This document shows, in pieces, positions 22,264 through 35,279 of a stretch of DNA of 64,000 nucleotides (position 1 is the stretch's first letter; each line of letters starts with the position of its first letter). The position numbers and the translations under genes are program-made. Origin of the DNA: Ceratotherium simum simum (lineage: Eukaryota; Chordata; Mammalia; Perissodactyla; Rhinocerotidae). The stretch covers positions 5,233,876 to 5,297,875 of the forward strand of contig NW_004454173.1 in assembly GCF_000283155.1 (NCBI RefSeq), in the 5' to 3' direction. The notes beneath the pieces were generated by a model. It was not told the origin of the DNA. It was given only the letters and a program-made list of their open reading frames with translations, and ran no database searches.

Positions 22264-22284
22264 ATTGCCTAATAATTAGGCAAT

Positions 22285-22382
22285 ATTACCTAGTAGCTAG
22301 CTCATAAAATTGTTCTGAGAATTAAATGAATTAATATAAATAAAGGATTTTGAAGAGTGTTTGCTAATAAATGTTTGCTATT
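22285..22382 (+). repeat. MIR SINE, 3' part
   Basis: 'aaaattgttctgagaattaa' followed by 'atgaattaatataaataaag' and 'ctaataaatgtttgctatta' is a MIR tail. Confidence 0.65.
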
Positions 22383-22639
22383 AGTGCCAAAAAACTAATT
22401 TACAAAGGAAAATACTACTGGAATTCAACCCACCGGTATGTACATATAGAATCACAAGATCTTCTTTTACTCAATAATTGGATACAAAGGCCAGGAACTA
22501 GAAGATATGGTAAGTCCTTAGTTCATTTATTTAGCATAGTAAGAAATACTAACCCTAATGCCTATACAGTTATTATCATAAAATCTAGCACTAGTTATAT
22601 ACTGTCTGTATACACTATATACTGTGTTTGAACTCCTCC

Positions 22640-23050
22640 GCCCAGATCCATTCTCGGCCTTTCTCTGCTCTACTTAGGTATCCTGGAAAGCTGACCTCCA
22701 CAGACTCTATCCTGTGGTCTCCCTTACTTGCTGATCCCGCACTGGGTCTGGACGTGGGAGCCTCCAGCAAGAGGTGGAAACAGCTACTTCTTCCATGGCT
22801 ACAGCTCCTGTTGGTGGCCCCACTCCCAGAACCCCAGCTCTCTCAGCATTTGGGTAATGCCATTCCGTCCCTCTGTGCCTTCAGGCCAAGGTGTCACAGC
22901 AGTTTTCCACTGCGACTAGCCTCTGGAGAGTCTGCCATCCCTTGCTGGTCCCCTTAAGGCCATCTACATCTCTGAAAATAGTCTATTACATTCTCTTTAG
23001 GTCAGTCCTTTGACTGTGGCATCTGTTTCCTACTGGGACACTCACTGAAA
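22640..23050 (+). repeat. Ancient interspersed repeat, class uncertain
   Basis: Phrases such as 'ggctacagctcctgttggtg', 'aaatagtctattacattctc' and 'ggcatctgtttcctactggg' match an interspersed repeat I recall from other mammals but cannot name. Open frames of 109 and 63 codons fall inside it and are therefore unlikely to be genes. Confidence 0.45.
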
Positions 23051-23654
23051 CACGGTCTTATTTCCTTATCCAGATGCTTCCTTGAAGTCAGTCTTTCCTC
23101 CCCAACTAGAAGCTAGCAGAGCTGCCTTCAAGTCGTTTCACGCTTCATCTCTTCCCCCTCACTCCCCTCTCCCACCTCAAACACAAAGAGCAATGTACTC
23201 AAGGCACAAAAATATGGCCAACATGTCTAGTGACCCATTCAACTCCATGTTTCCCCCAAATGAAGGCACATTTAACTAAAGAAATCATCTCTAAAACTTG
23301 ACGTGGCTGTTGCAATGCGTCTTTGTGCTTCATGCTTTTGTTCTAGATGGATTAGATCAATTGTTCTCAACTGCAATGTCAGCCTCAATAGAATGCTGAA
23401 TCAACTGAGAATTCTGCCACAATAATCGGTTACCAACAATAACTGTATATGCATGTTATAGATATTATGTCTATCTATATAAAAAATTTAGAACAGATTC
23501 AATTTTTTGTCAAAAATAATATCACTTGTCCTAGCATAAATTCTAGTTTTCTCATTAAAGTGAGAGGGAAGAAAGGGTGGAATTACCAATAGGACAATGA
23601 GAATTTTACAGAAAAAAGCTAAGAATCTTATTTCAAATGCTGGAAATGTTTATG

Positions 23655-24510
23655 AGAGTGTCATTTATTCATTTAATATACATTTGTTGAAGTCTGCCAT
23701 GTGGCAGGTCCTGTGCCAAGCAGAGAGTATACAGCAGTAAACAAATAAACAAGATAGAAATGGTCTCTACCTTCAAGGATCTTACAGTGTGATGGTAAAG
23801 ACAGTATTGACTAAGTTCAAGAGAATGATGAGTGTCATGAAGAAGAGATTCAGATGCTGTTTCAGCATATGACAGGGAACTCAACTTACCCTGGGTAGTC
23901 AAGGAAGGCGTCTTTGAGGAAGCAAAGTTTAAGCTGAGCCCTAAAAGTTTGGCATTGGCTAGATGAGTAGGTGAGAGAAAGATGGAACAAAATGTGTAAA
24001 GACCAAGAGATGGGAAAGAAGGTCACATGTTTAAGGAGTTGAAATAGGCCAGCATGGCTATTAGGAGAAAGAGTACAAGATGAGGTGTAGAAGTGGGCCA
24101 GATAATGCAGGACTTTGTAACCAATCCAGGAATGTGGATTTTATCGTAAGGCCAGTGGGAAGCTATTGAAAGGCTTTAAGCAGGGGAGAGTCATTTCCAG
24201 ATTCTGAAAAGATCTCTCTGGCTGCAGAGGAAATGCTAGAGCATAAGCGCAGGAATGGAGGTGAGGAGACTGGTTTGGAGGCTGGTGCATTTAGTCCAGG
24301 CCAAGGATGACTCTGGTTTGAACCAAGAGAGCAGTAACGATGGAGAGAAGTAGTTGGATTCAAAAGGTATTGAGAAAAACAATAAGACTTGGAAATTGGT
24401 AAGAAGTGGAGAATGAAGGAGAAGATAGAGTTTTGACAACTCCCAGTTTTCTGGCTTGGGAGTTGGATGGATGATGATGCCACTTCCTGAGATAAGGAAA
24501 CACAAGATAA
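23655..24510 (-). repeat. LINE-2 (L2) 3' half, antisense
   Basis: The plus strand gives the long reverse-complement L2 text in order: 'tcatttattcatttaatata', 'aggcgtctttgaggaagcaa', 'gccagataatgcaggacttt', 'gaaaggctttaagcagggga', 'gatctctctggctgcagagg', 'tggaggctggtgcatttagt'. At over 850 bp it is the longest L2 piece here. The 126-codon minus-strand frame at 24163-24543 is the decayed L2 frame, not a gene. Confidence 0.8.
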
Positions 24511-25796
24511 AGACAAGGCTGGGGGCGTGAGAATATCACCCATTGGATTAGATGAAGAAAAAGTGGTTAAGAACCACTGAGTTAAACTATAGGTTAAATC
24601 ATGAAATTGTCAACATTAGGCTATTTTTCATGTATAAAAATGGAAATTTAATTTTGTCCAGCCTAATAGCAGCAACACTGGTACAAAAGCCTCTCTTTCA
24701 GGATTAACATAATGTTTAAGGAACCACTGTTTGATTATAGTGCCCTATGAGCCTTTCTTCAAGACTAGGTCGGGAATGTCTATAATCATAGTTGAGAAGA
24801 AACCATAGAAGGGAGGCACAGAGGTACATGCACACGTACACCAGGATACCTAAATCAAGGTATGAAAAGGCACAGACTCATCAAACCCAAGTGAAAAAAA
24901 TTAAGCTCTATGCAGCACGACTATAAGATCAAATAAATCCAATGTACCCCAGAGCTATTCTAGGATTATTGGAAAACACTTATCTAATTAACTTAGAGCC
25001 TGCAGTGAAGTCAGAGTTTAAAAACTGGTTCACACTTATTCTCCATAATACTGGGAAAAGCAGGCAAGAAATGTACCGTGTTTGTTTCTAATTTTAAACA
25101 AGAATCCAGGTTTCTCGCTCTGGAGTTCACTTAGAGAAACAGGTACACAGCACAGCATATGGTGGCTCCACCCTATTTCTTGGATCCCTGTCAACTGTCT
25201 CTCCTGCAGATTGAAATGCGCAGCTCTCCTTCCACATCTGGAGTGTGCAAAGCCCCACAAAGGACAGTAAGGTGTATTAACCAGGGTCTAGCATCCCTCA
25301 CTGCGCTTTCTGAGGGGAACATGCCTCTTCCTCAGGCTGTGTCCTCTGCTACCGAATTCCAAGGTCCTGAGCCTATTTATCTTCAAGTGAAATCACAGCT
25401 GTAACAGGGGAGGCATCAATTGTCTACACACTGTGAGACTGTTTTCACTGAGCAGAGCTTCATCCTGAAGGTCACTTCGAATTAGGGATTCACTTCACCT
25501 TGCCTCTGTCTGGTGTTAGTATATTACTCATGATTAAATAGGGGACAGAGAAATATGCTGCTAGTGAAAGGTAAAATTGCCCCTTTACAAGACTCAAATC
25601 TAGTACATTAGCTCCTAGCTCAAGTTAATATCAGCCTAGAGTTTTTCAAGGTTGAAAAATATCAGTATCAATTGATATTAACAAGTTGATTTTTTACACA
25701 CAATACTTTCCCTGTGAAGTCTCGTTACCAGGTTTTTAATGGTACCTAGCTGTTTTCTTCATTTCCCCCCAACCCTGGATCAGGGGAGAGGAATTT
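24511..25796. other. Unique sequence, no gene seen
   Basis: No family, exon or repeat recognised. The opposing short frames at 25036-25404 show no domain. Confidence 0.45.
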
Positions 25797-25807
25797 ATAC
25801 CCATATA

Positions 25808-26016
25808 TATATTTTTTTAATTTTATTTATTTATTTTTCCCCCAAAGCCCCAGTAGATAGTTGTATGTCATAGCTGCACATCCTTCCAGTCGCTGCATGT
25901 GGGACGCGGCCCCAGCATGGCCAGAGAAGCAGTGCGTCCGTGCGCGCCCGGGATCTGAACCCAGGCCGCCTGCATCGGAGCGCACGCACTTAACCGCTAA
26001 GCCACGGGGCCGGCCC
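25808..26016 (-). mobile_element. ERE-type SINE (type A)
   Basis: The head is at the right end ('taagccacggggccggccc') with the type A body on the minus strand, seen as 'cccccaaagccccagtagat' and 'tagctgcacatccttccag'. A T-rich stretch (the A-tail) is at the left. The TSD tatacccatat is perfect at 25797-25807 and 26017-26027. Confidence 0.92.
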
Positions 26017-26404
26017 TATACCCATATTTAATTACCTTCTTTGCTCATTTTATTTCTGAACTGCTTTAACAAATAAATGTTTTTTTTTTTAAAAACAGTA
26101 GAAGAGGAGTATTTTTAATTTCTATGACATTTGTTAGTTTCTCTCAAGAAAACAATTGCATACTTAGATATCATAATTTTAAAAGAGCTTCTAAATGCCT
26201 AAGTGAAAACATTATTTATAATCCACTTATTGAGTGATTTAAAAATTTTTAGAGACATATATGTGGCTAGTTGGTTGCAGTTGGTTAGAGCAGTAATTCC
26301 CATGTTTGAGGAGTTTCCAGATCCTGTTTTTGGTTTGGTTTTATATTTCCTACCACCTCCTCCTTCTCAGGGACAGCATAGACAGGTTTTCATACAAGTG
26401 ATCT

Positions 26405-27054
26405 AAGCCAGAAACCCAAAAAATACCCAGAATTCCTTCTTTTCCTTTGTCCAATCCCCTTCCCAGATTCAATCAAGTCACCAAATTCTGCTCCTTCTCC
26501 CTCTGAAGTGTCTTTCTAATTGTTCTGTTCCTTCTTCAAAGCTGCTACCTTGGCCTAAGCTTAAAATCTATAACCTGGACAACTGCCAGAACCTCCCCAC
26601 TCTCTCCCCTGCGTTTAATTTCCCCCATTCAAGCAATCCACAGTACATCCAGCATGACTTTTCTAAACACACAGATCTGGTCGTTTCCTTCCCATTACAA
26701 CCCTTCAATGACGCTCCCTTGCCCATAGAATAAAGTTCACTGCCCTCAGCTTGACGTGCAAGGCCATCCATCTCACGGCTCTTTCTTCCCTTTCCAGCCT
26801 ATTCCCCCTTCCCCATCCGCACTCTATCTAAGCACCAGCCATGACCAAGTATTTCTAAGTTCCTGGATATGCTCTGTACTGGTTCACATTTTTATACCAT
26901 CATACATTTTATTCTTTCTATGTAGGAATCTCCCCTGCCAAGTTAAATTTTTCCTCTTTTGTGCCAGCACCAAACTAGGTAGATATCTCTATTTTTGCAC
27001 TTATCACACTATACAATAATTCTGTTTCTGTGGCTGCCTTCCTTTCCAGAACAT
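26405..27054 (+). repeat. LINE-2 (L2) 3' fragment, split by a SINE
   Basis: L2 3' phrases in order: 'cattacaacccttcaatgac', 'agaataaagttcactgccct', 'gacgtgcaaggccatccatc', 'cttatcacactatacaataa' and 'tttccagaacataagaaggg'. It is interrupted at 27071 and resumes at 27339. Confidence 0.8.
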
Positions 27055-27070
27055 AAGAAGGGCAGGGAGG

Positions 27071-27322
27071 GGGGCTGGCCCGGTGCTGCAAGTGGTTAAG
27101 TGCGCGCACTTCACTTTGGCGGCCCCGGGTTCGCAGGCTCAGATCCCCAGGTGCACACCAACGCACTGCTTTGTCAAGCCATGCTGTGGCAGCATCCCAT
27201 ATAAAGTAGAGGAAGATGGACACGGATGTTAGCTCAGGGCCAATCTTCCTCAGCAAAATAAAAGAGGAGGATTGGCATCAGATGTTAGTTCAGGGCTGAT
27301 CCTCCTCACATACACAAAAAAA
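27071..27322 (+). mobile_element. ERE-type SINE (type B) nested in L2
   Basis: The head 'ggggctggcccggtgctgca' is followed by 'cccatataaagtagaggaag' and two 'gttag.tcaggg' tail units. The 16-bp TSD aagaagggcagggagg is perfect at 27055-27070 and 27323-27338. L2 text continues in register on both sides, so the pre-insertion site can be read directly. Confidence 0.95.
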
Positions 27323-27338
27323 AAGAAGGGCAGGGAGG

Positions 27339-27410
27339 TTTTCATATTCCTTCTAACTTTGATGGTACCTGACCTATGGTATGTGCTCAATAAATGTATG
27401 GATGAAGTGT
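27339..27410 (+). repeat. LINE-2 (L2) 3' terminus, right half
   Basis: 'acctgacctatggtatgtgc' then 'tcaataaatgtatggatgaa' is the L2 3' terminus continuing the copy at 26405-27054 after the SINE insertion. Confidence 0.75.
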
Positions 27411-28254
27411 TAAATGGCATTTGCCTAATTTTTTAAGAATTAAAATAATAAACATTACTTTGCTATAAGAATATAGGAAATTCCTTCAAATACACAAATT
27501 GTAAAATGTTGTCCAATCTTCATCAAATTGTAGCCCCACCACTCCATTCCCTGCCAATGGGTCTGCTTCTCTCTGCTCAAAAGCCACAGATAATCTCTGA
27601 TTCCCAATCATGCAAATGTTTCTACAAATGATGAACAGACACAAATGTATCACCTAGAGAGAAAAAATTTCACATAACACACCTAACAGAAGGACAGTAG
27701 CAGTATCTTTATATATAAGACATGACATTTATGCATATAAACTTAGCATTCAAGAGGAGAAATGCCTACTCAGAGTCAAGAAGTAACTTGACAACCTTTC
27801 TTTATACAAAACTAGATTATTTGTTTAAATATCAGTATTCTTTGACTCATCTCAAAAGAAGGGGATCCCCCCCAAATCATTAAAGTCATAGACCCAACAA
27901 TAACGCATCCACAAGCTAAACGAGAAATTAAAAGAGTTTTGCCTCAAACACAATAAAAAGTAAAAGTCCCAAGGCCTGAGTAATGTTTTAATTTATTACT
28001 CATTCTTTTAAGATGTTCAGCCAGACCAGCTAAAATGTGTTTCCCCACTGAGAGCCTTAAAAATAAACTATAAACTCAGGAACTCTGTGAATCCAGTCCC
28101 TGTACAGAATGAAATCATGGTATTTGTTGACTTTGCCTACAACACAGCCTCTGTTTAGTTTAATTAACCAAGGATGTAAATTGCCCTGAAGTGTTTGTTT
28201 TTCTTGCTCTTTATAAATAAGACGACCAAGAAAGAATACGAAAGATATTGCCTG
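27411..28254. other. Unique sequence, no gene seen
   Basis: AT-rich, with no recognised element or exon. Confidence 0.5.
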
Positions 28255-28470
28255 CACGTGTGCATTCACTCATTCAGCAAACATCTATCAAAAGCCTTGC
28301 TAGGCCCTGAGGCTACTGAGATGAATAATTCACAGTCCTCTCCTTCAAGACGTTCCCGGCTCTGTGGGGCTATGACACCTAACCTGGTAATTGTGAAACC
28401 ATGCGGGAGGTTAGTGATAGAGACATGCACAGGGATGGTGTAAGCCCAGAAGAGGAGTATCTAACCCACA
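28255..28470 (-). repeat. LINE-2 (L2) 3' end, antisense
   Basis: 'cattcactcattcagcaaac' followed by 'ttgctaggccctgaggctac', 'tagagacatgcacagggatg' and 'agaggagtatctaaccca' is the reverse-complement L2 terminus, considerably diverged. Confidence 0.6.
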
Positions 28471-31400
28471 GGCAGCTGAGCAGAACAGACACACATTTTT
28501 GAGACTTAAGGGACCAAGAATAGGCGTATCAGAAGTAAATTTATAGTGAGATGTGAGGAATGGGAAGATGAGTGAGTTTACAGTTACTAACCTCAGTTCT
28601 CTCAGTGGGGGAGGATTCCAGCTCATTTGCTGGGAAAGAGGATCAAGGATGGAGCAGGTGGGTCTCTTCTGTCAGTAGTGATGGTGCAGAATCACTCTGG
28701 AGAGGAATAGGAAAGGGAGCCATACAAGGGGCCCTGAGGGCTTAGTGAGGGGACTGAACATGTAGATAAACCAGTCTGAAGGGTTGTAGGTGAGGAAAAG
28801 GCAAACAGCCACATGGTTCCAGGGTGGAGGTTTGTAGAAGAATACAAGAGGAATTACAGGAGCTGGAGAGAAATCAGTGCAGACGGCTAACCACAGGGTG
28901 GATGGGAAAGGAAGGTTACTCAGCCACGTAATCTTCATACAGTGTCACGTGTCCCTGCTTGCCCAGGACCATCCTGGTGTAATTATTGTAGTGTCTACTT
29001 TCACTTGCAAAAGAATCCCTGTTGGACAATAAATTATATGGTCCTTAATGATGGCCTGGAAGAAATAATAAGGGAATGAGTCTCTACGAGGTTAAAAGAA
29101 TAGAGTGTTGTGTCCAAAGAGTGAAATGAAAAGCTACAATTTAAGAAGGGAGAGGTTCCTGATAATGAGAAGGAAAGGGCATGGTCCTGGCTGTGAGTGG
29201 CTGTGACAGCACAGAGATGACAGTTTTTAGAGTTAAGGTAGCCCAGGAAATATGAAGCTAATTGTGTGGATGGGTCATCTCATGGCCATGGGGATAAGCG
29301 TCTGGCACATAGTAGATCTTCAAGAAATGTCTGAGGATATGGCAGGAGTTGAAGTGGGAAGGGCGGCTATGAATCAGGTCCCAACGTTACAGACGATAGG
29401 GAGTTGGCCAGAAGAGGACAGACAGAAATGAAGAGGAGTTTGAGATGGTGTAGATGTGTGCCTGAGATGCGTATAAAAATGTACTTTTAAAAGGAGGAGG
29501 AAGAGTAATGATCAGACAGCAGTCAGAGGCAAGCCAGTAGTTTGTGGGGTATGAGAGAAAAAGAGGAAACTACAGTGCAAGCTGCAGAAGAAGCGCCGTC
29601 CCCAGGAGAGAGGAAGGGTGAGCACCGCCACGTGAGGGCTTCCACGCCTTCCGTGGAGGGTAGCAAGTCCCATCAAGGGAGAGGCCACGGGCTCTGTCTC
29701 TACGGAAGGAATCCTACTGAGGTCAAAAAAAGTCCAGAAACCAAACTCCAAGGTAATTTCTCATGCATCTTTGTTTTTCTTGTCTCCTAACCTATACTTG
29801 GAAGGGCTGGTATAATGAAACAGATGATTCCCTGCTTTAACCTTTCTGGGCTAAAGTGTTACTTAACTATGCTACTGTATGTTATTGCTTAACAATTACT
29901 AGAAAAAAGACTGATGACTACAAATAAATCATTTCCATTTCCCACGTATGTATCTTGAACAGCAATTTTTCTAAGTCATTCGGGGAGAGAATTGCAGCTT
30001 GTCCCAACATATCTATTCCATCTGTGTGGAGCACAGAGGCAGACCTCAATAAATAACTACCCACAGATTGTTCTGGATTCCCTGAAAATATACAACATAC
30101 TAAATATTTTCAAAATATTTACAAATTGCAAATTAAATTATCATCACCAGGTACAAAGAAGGTAAAACTCAAAATGTTTTAACTCAATGAAAAGAATTTT
30201 GCCAAATTTCACATTTTTAGAAAAATCTGAAATTGTCTGAGTTCCTCTGCCCTTAAATCATAGTTTGGGGTGGGGTGAAGAATAAACAATTGGAGAAGTC
30301 TGGACTTATTGAGTCAGGGGGAAAAGGGAGAGACTGTAAAAGGAGTTGGTGAAAAGTTCCTCCCAAAACATGTTCCAGAGAAACAGGTCCTGGACCCCTG
30401 CGTGTCACCCCTGTCCCGGTTCCTGGGAGGCCTGACATGTCCCTGAGCACAGGGTGAGTCTCTTGACTAGAAACATCCTGTCCATCCAGCACTGACTGGA
30501 GTATTTCCATCGGATTAGCTGATTAGGGTGGTGGTCCTCAGGCCTAGGACTCCAGAGGCTCATCTTATTAGCTGTCTACTGTGTTTTCATGATTTTTCTT
30601 TGGGTCAACTCCAGTCTAAATATCAAACAAGATAATGGAAATATTGTAATGGAGGTCCCCAATGATAGAAATAAGGAAGGTGACTTTTATTTTGGTTTGT
30701 TCTTGTGAAAAACTCTTCTGGGTGAATAATCTAAACTTAATGAAAATATCATTGTCTGAGCTAGGGGCAACTCTGAAAAATGGTAGCAATGCAGGTGTGC
30801 ATTATTTTATTTCTCCCTGTTTCATTATTTAGATCCATACGCTTCTGCAGCAGCAGGTATCTATATTTATCTCATAAATCTGTCAAAAAACATTGCAGCT
30901 GCAACTATGAGTTTAGCCAACTGATACAAATAAGACACCAGCACCCTTTTAAAAGGATTTTAAATTTCAGATCAAAATGTCATACTGTGTGGTGAAAGAG
31001 ACAAAGCTCTTCGGAATGCAGCTTGTGTTGGGGCAGTGGTGACAGGGGTGGAGTTGCTACGGGAAAGTACAATATTTAAATTACAGCAGCAGTGGAAGAT
31101 GCCTCTTGGGAAGGGGACATTTTCTCTCTTAGATTCATGGAAGGGGAGACCTTGACAAGACAGAAGAGATACTTAGTGCAACCTCTTTGTTTTACTGAGG
31201 AAAGGATAACAACCCAGAGTTTTTGGCCCGTTCAAAGATGGACAGCAGAGCCCAGGTGAGAACCTAAAAACCAGAATCCCCAGCAGAGGGGTCAGTGCTA
31301 CCTTAGCCTCTTCTCTAACAAATGGGCACCACGTCATTCCTTCATGTTTGGAGATAACACAGCAGGGGCTTCCAATAACCACTCCAGGACAATCGTGAAC

Positions 31401-33565
31401 ACCTGTCACTTTTTGACCACCAAGCATTATTTCCTGAAGTCCTCTGATTTCTTTTGTGGAATCACCGCTCTCTTACTGGGAGAGGTCTCGGTGGGAGGGT
31501 CAATCCAGACACCTGGTCCTCCACTGGGGAAGCTAAAGCAGACTCTGGAGTTTCTTCTGCCAGAGCCTTTTTCTCCCACCCTACGGCAGCCAGGGGCAGA
31601 CATACGGTTGGGTCTGTTGGTGCCAGCAGCCAACCCAGGTGATCAGTTCCTGCTCCTGAGACTTAATACCTATCTTTCCTAAGTCTGTGATTCGAGCACT
31701 GCCTTCAATCTAGGGATTTTCCTATATCTCTGCAACAAAATCTCGTTTATTTTAAGTTAGAGTCAGAGTTGATTTTTGTTACTTATAACCTGAAACCTCT
31801 AGGAGGAAAAGAATGCGGAAGTCCAAAGGATAGTGAGATTCTAACTAATTCTGAAACTAGATACATATATCAAAGGCATTTCTCTAATTAATCATTCCTA
31901 CTTGTGGCAAAAGCAGAGCAAAGTTACAAGTCTGCTGAGATTTGGGTATAAACAGCTGATGAAGTTTTGATGTCATGCCTGTATTATCTTGGGGTTAAAA
32001 TCACTGAACCTAGAGCCTTTTAGGAGAATAGAGAAAGTTTCAATCCAAGATAAAATTTAAGATGAGTTATAAAGCAGCAACACACACAAGTTTGAAGCTA
32101 AGACCAGGATTAGATTAAAATTTAAGAGGTAATAGTAAGATCAGTGTGAAAGGCATTATCTATATATAGATGTTTATTTTTCAAATCTTTCTCTATATTT
32201 ATTAAATTTAGTGCTTTGTAGTTTCATAATATTAAATTTTCATGTTTTGAGTTTTATTTTTTGAAAAATAACACAGAGTGGACAAAGTGGTAAAATGAGG
32301 ATGAAAAAATCATTCTCAGGCAAAAAATCAGCTCTATGCTCAGACCTAACTGTGGCTGTGATTGAAGCATGATCGCCTCCTTGTGGTGGCATACTTTAAT
32401 TGCAGGTTCCATTACAACCTAGAGTATAATAAACAAGGGCAGTAAAGTCATGATTTACACGTGAATTAGAAAAAAATATTATTTCATATAATAGGAAAGG
32501 CTTTTTAGTTCCAAAGTGCTGTGGGAGTGAAAAATTCTGGTTGGCGGTAATTAAGACAAGCTAAATGTTCTTGTGATACACATATTTCTCTGTGTCATGT
32601 TCTTCATCCTATGACTTATAATCAATATGTTGAGCTAACAACTCTGTGGAAACCAGAAGTTGAGCCCTTCAATTGTAGTAACCAGGCAAATGGCATTACA
32701 AATAGAGTTAAAGAGCTTCTATTAGAGTAACAAGTTTTACAAGTTGGGATAAAGAAAACCCAGACTGAGCTAAATTGGGTTATGGGAATGCAATAAAGAA
32801 TCCTCTTATCTTAGTTGGAAGGAAAATCCATCCACAAAGAGTCATCCAGAAAATCATACATCAGAACATTCATGCAAGCAGATAAAAGCCAACATGCATT
32901 TCTAACACCATAAAAATCATTTTCACAGATTGCATGGAAAATAAAAAATTTATTTCAAAATTCACATTATGTTTTGAAAACAAGCTATCTGTTGTTTGTA
33001 TGAAAGGTGCTTACTTTTTTTAAGAAAAGGATATGAAGTGAACTTCAGAACCAAAGGCGACAGGAAGGGCATTGACTGATGTATAAATATGTAAATATGA
33101 AAAAATCTCCGCCTCCAGATTCCTAGAACACAGATAATTTATCACCAGAAATTGCTAACATCGGTAGCTACGCTGCTTTGGCTTTGCTACTGTTTAGCTT
33201 GGGTCTCGGTCCAACTGCCATGTTATAGAATTGTGTAGGCAACGTCAGAAACCCTGGCTCTTCAACCTGCTGATGCGGAAAGCACGCACTTTGAAAATGA
33301 AAGTTTTGTATCCAGAAGTCAACACAGAAATCTGACTACAGATTTTTAAAAAGACATTTCTGCTATATCATTATAACGAACTTTCAAGTATCTTTCAAGA
33401 AGCTTCAGTGATTATCAATTCATGGCCTAGGATGTAGGCAGCAATCTCAATATGTGATAAAGGACAATACTGTTAATTTATTTTCCAAAAGAACTGTTTA
33501 GCTTCACTCTATTCCACGGTTACCACACCTGTTTTTAAACCTAGTGAGCTATTTTTAGAATCAAA
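28471..33565. other. Long stretch without recognised gene
   Basis: About 5 kb with no identifiable exon. The part at 28900-29500 reads like diverged ancient LINE but I cannot name it. Frames at 29512-29790, 30253-30510 and 31173-31682 overlap on opposite strands in GC-richer sequence and lack domains. The block near 31385-31690 may be another ancient repeat. Confidence 0.4.
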
Positions 33566-33579
33566 AAACAGGTTGAAGG

Positions 33580-33904
33580 AGGGGCCCGCCTCGTGGCTTA
33601 GCGGTTAAGTGCACTCACTCCGCTACTGGCGGCCCGGGTTCGGATCCGGGCGCGCACCAATGCACGGCTTCTCCAGCAATGCTGAGGCCGCGTCCCACAT
33701 AGAGCAACTAGAAGGTTGTGCAACTATGACATACAACTATCTGCTGGGGCTTTGGGGAAAAAAAAGGAGGAAGATTGGCAATAGATGTTAGCTCAGAGCT
33801 AGTCTTCCTCAGCAAAAAGAGGAGGATTAGCATGGATATTAGCTCAGGGCTGATCTTCCTCAAAAAAATAAATAAATAAATAAAAATAAAAAAAATTTAA
33901 AAAG
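33580..33904 (+). mobile_element. ERE-type SINE (type A body with type B tail)
   Basis: Same structure as the copy at 18810: head with 'gtggcttagcggttaagtgc' and 'gggttcggatccggg', body 'gagcaactagaaggttgtgc', 'ctgctggggctttgggg', two 'gttagctcag' units and a long A-rich tail with 'aaataaataaataaa'. The 14-bp TSD aaacaggttgaagg is perfect at 33566-33579 and 33905-33918. Confidence 0.95.
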
Positions 33905-34135
33905 AAACAGGTTGAAGGGAACATGCAGATCATTATCTAATTCATTATCTAATCAACAATATCCCCGCTCAATTCAAGACCCCATTACCTAAGATCCTTA
34001 TACAGTGTAAGGAAAGTCTTTCTAGTAACCATAAGAATCATTTAAAATTCAGGAAAGCTGCCTTACGAAGCAGTGGGTACCCTATCTCTGGAAAGGTTGT
34101 GATATAGGCTGGTGTTCAGCAAACACTTAATACCA

Positions 34136-34320
34136 TGGTATAGTGGGAAGAGTGTGTGCTTGGGGAACAAACAGACCTGAGTTTGAATCCTGGCTTTGCC
34201 ACTTGGTAGTTGTGCCTCCTCTCTGATCTCACTGCTTCCATCACATGGTTGCCATTAGGATCCAATGAGGTAACATAAATAAAATGTCAAGCACACAGGA
34301 GATACTTAACAGACATCTCT
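34136..34320 (+). repeat. MIR SINE
   Basis: 'gtatagtgggaagagtgtgt', 'gacctgagtttgaatcctgg', 'ctttgccacttggtagttgt', then 'caatgaggtaacataaataa' follow MIR order with a short internal deletion. Confidence 0.85.
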
Positions 34321-35279
34321 TTCTTTCAGCTCCCTCTTCTCCCAAAATAAGTTGCATATAATATAGAGAAAATACACACAGAAAGATACAAAAGTATTTT
34401 ACTAAATGAAGTCACATACTTGTATAATTTTTCAGTCACTGTCTTATTATGGGATAACATTTACTGAAATATTAAATTGGTAGAGTTTTTCCCACGGCTA
34501 GACTTTTCCCCAGATAATTCACATGTAAAAAGGATTGGAGAAGATAGTGATTTCATGTCAGTATATTAAGCCGGGACAACACAGGGCAAACCACTCCAGA
34601 GATTTATAGCAACAAGAACTAAATCAGTTTTTTTTCTTCAGTCACATTCTTATGCTATAGAGAAAATATCAGATTTGGAAAAAGAAAACCTTTTGATAGA
34701 AAGGAAGAGAACCCCATTAAAAAGAAATGGAAAAAACCCCAAAGTAGATAAATTCTTAATTATCCTTTCTCTCACCAGCTTAATACTCAGCTCCAATGGT
34801 ATAATATTTCAAATTAATGACTCACAGGTGTTTCGTTGCCTAGGAACTTTTAGTATAAAACAAGTCCTCATGTAGTCTTGTGCCCAGAATCAGCATCTCT
34901 CTGAGGAATGGCTGGCTCTCTCTGCCTTCCAATACTTACCTCCAATGTGGAAAATTTCTAACAGCTACAAGAGCCATCATTATTATTCCATATGGAACCA
35001 ATGTTTTTTTTTAAAAAAAGACTTTCCTGGAAATGCCTGCCATATGACAAGTAGTGGCATCTGTGACACATACAATACAGCATGCTGGGGCATGTGAGAA
35101 TCTCTCTGGGTTTGATTTTTCATCTATGGTGCACAGGGCTTTGGTGACTTTATTGCAGATATTTTTCTTCTGGAATATTGTGCTCTCTTTCCCTCTTTTC
35201 AGACATCCTATAGCCATCAAAGTAGAGATGATTCTATTTTTAAAGCCTAAATATTAAAATTATCTATTGAGAGTGTTTC
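34321..35279. other. Unique sequence, no gene seen
   Basis: No repeat or exon recognised. The frames at 34675-34875 and 35011-35257 are short and without domains. Confidence 0.45.

Noticed and set aside
24163..24543. 126-codon minus-strand frame
   Set aside because: Lies in an antisense L2 and represents its decayed reading frame.
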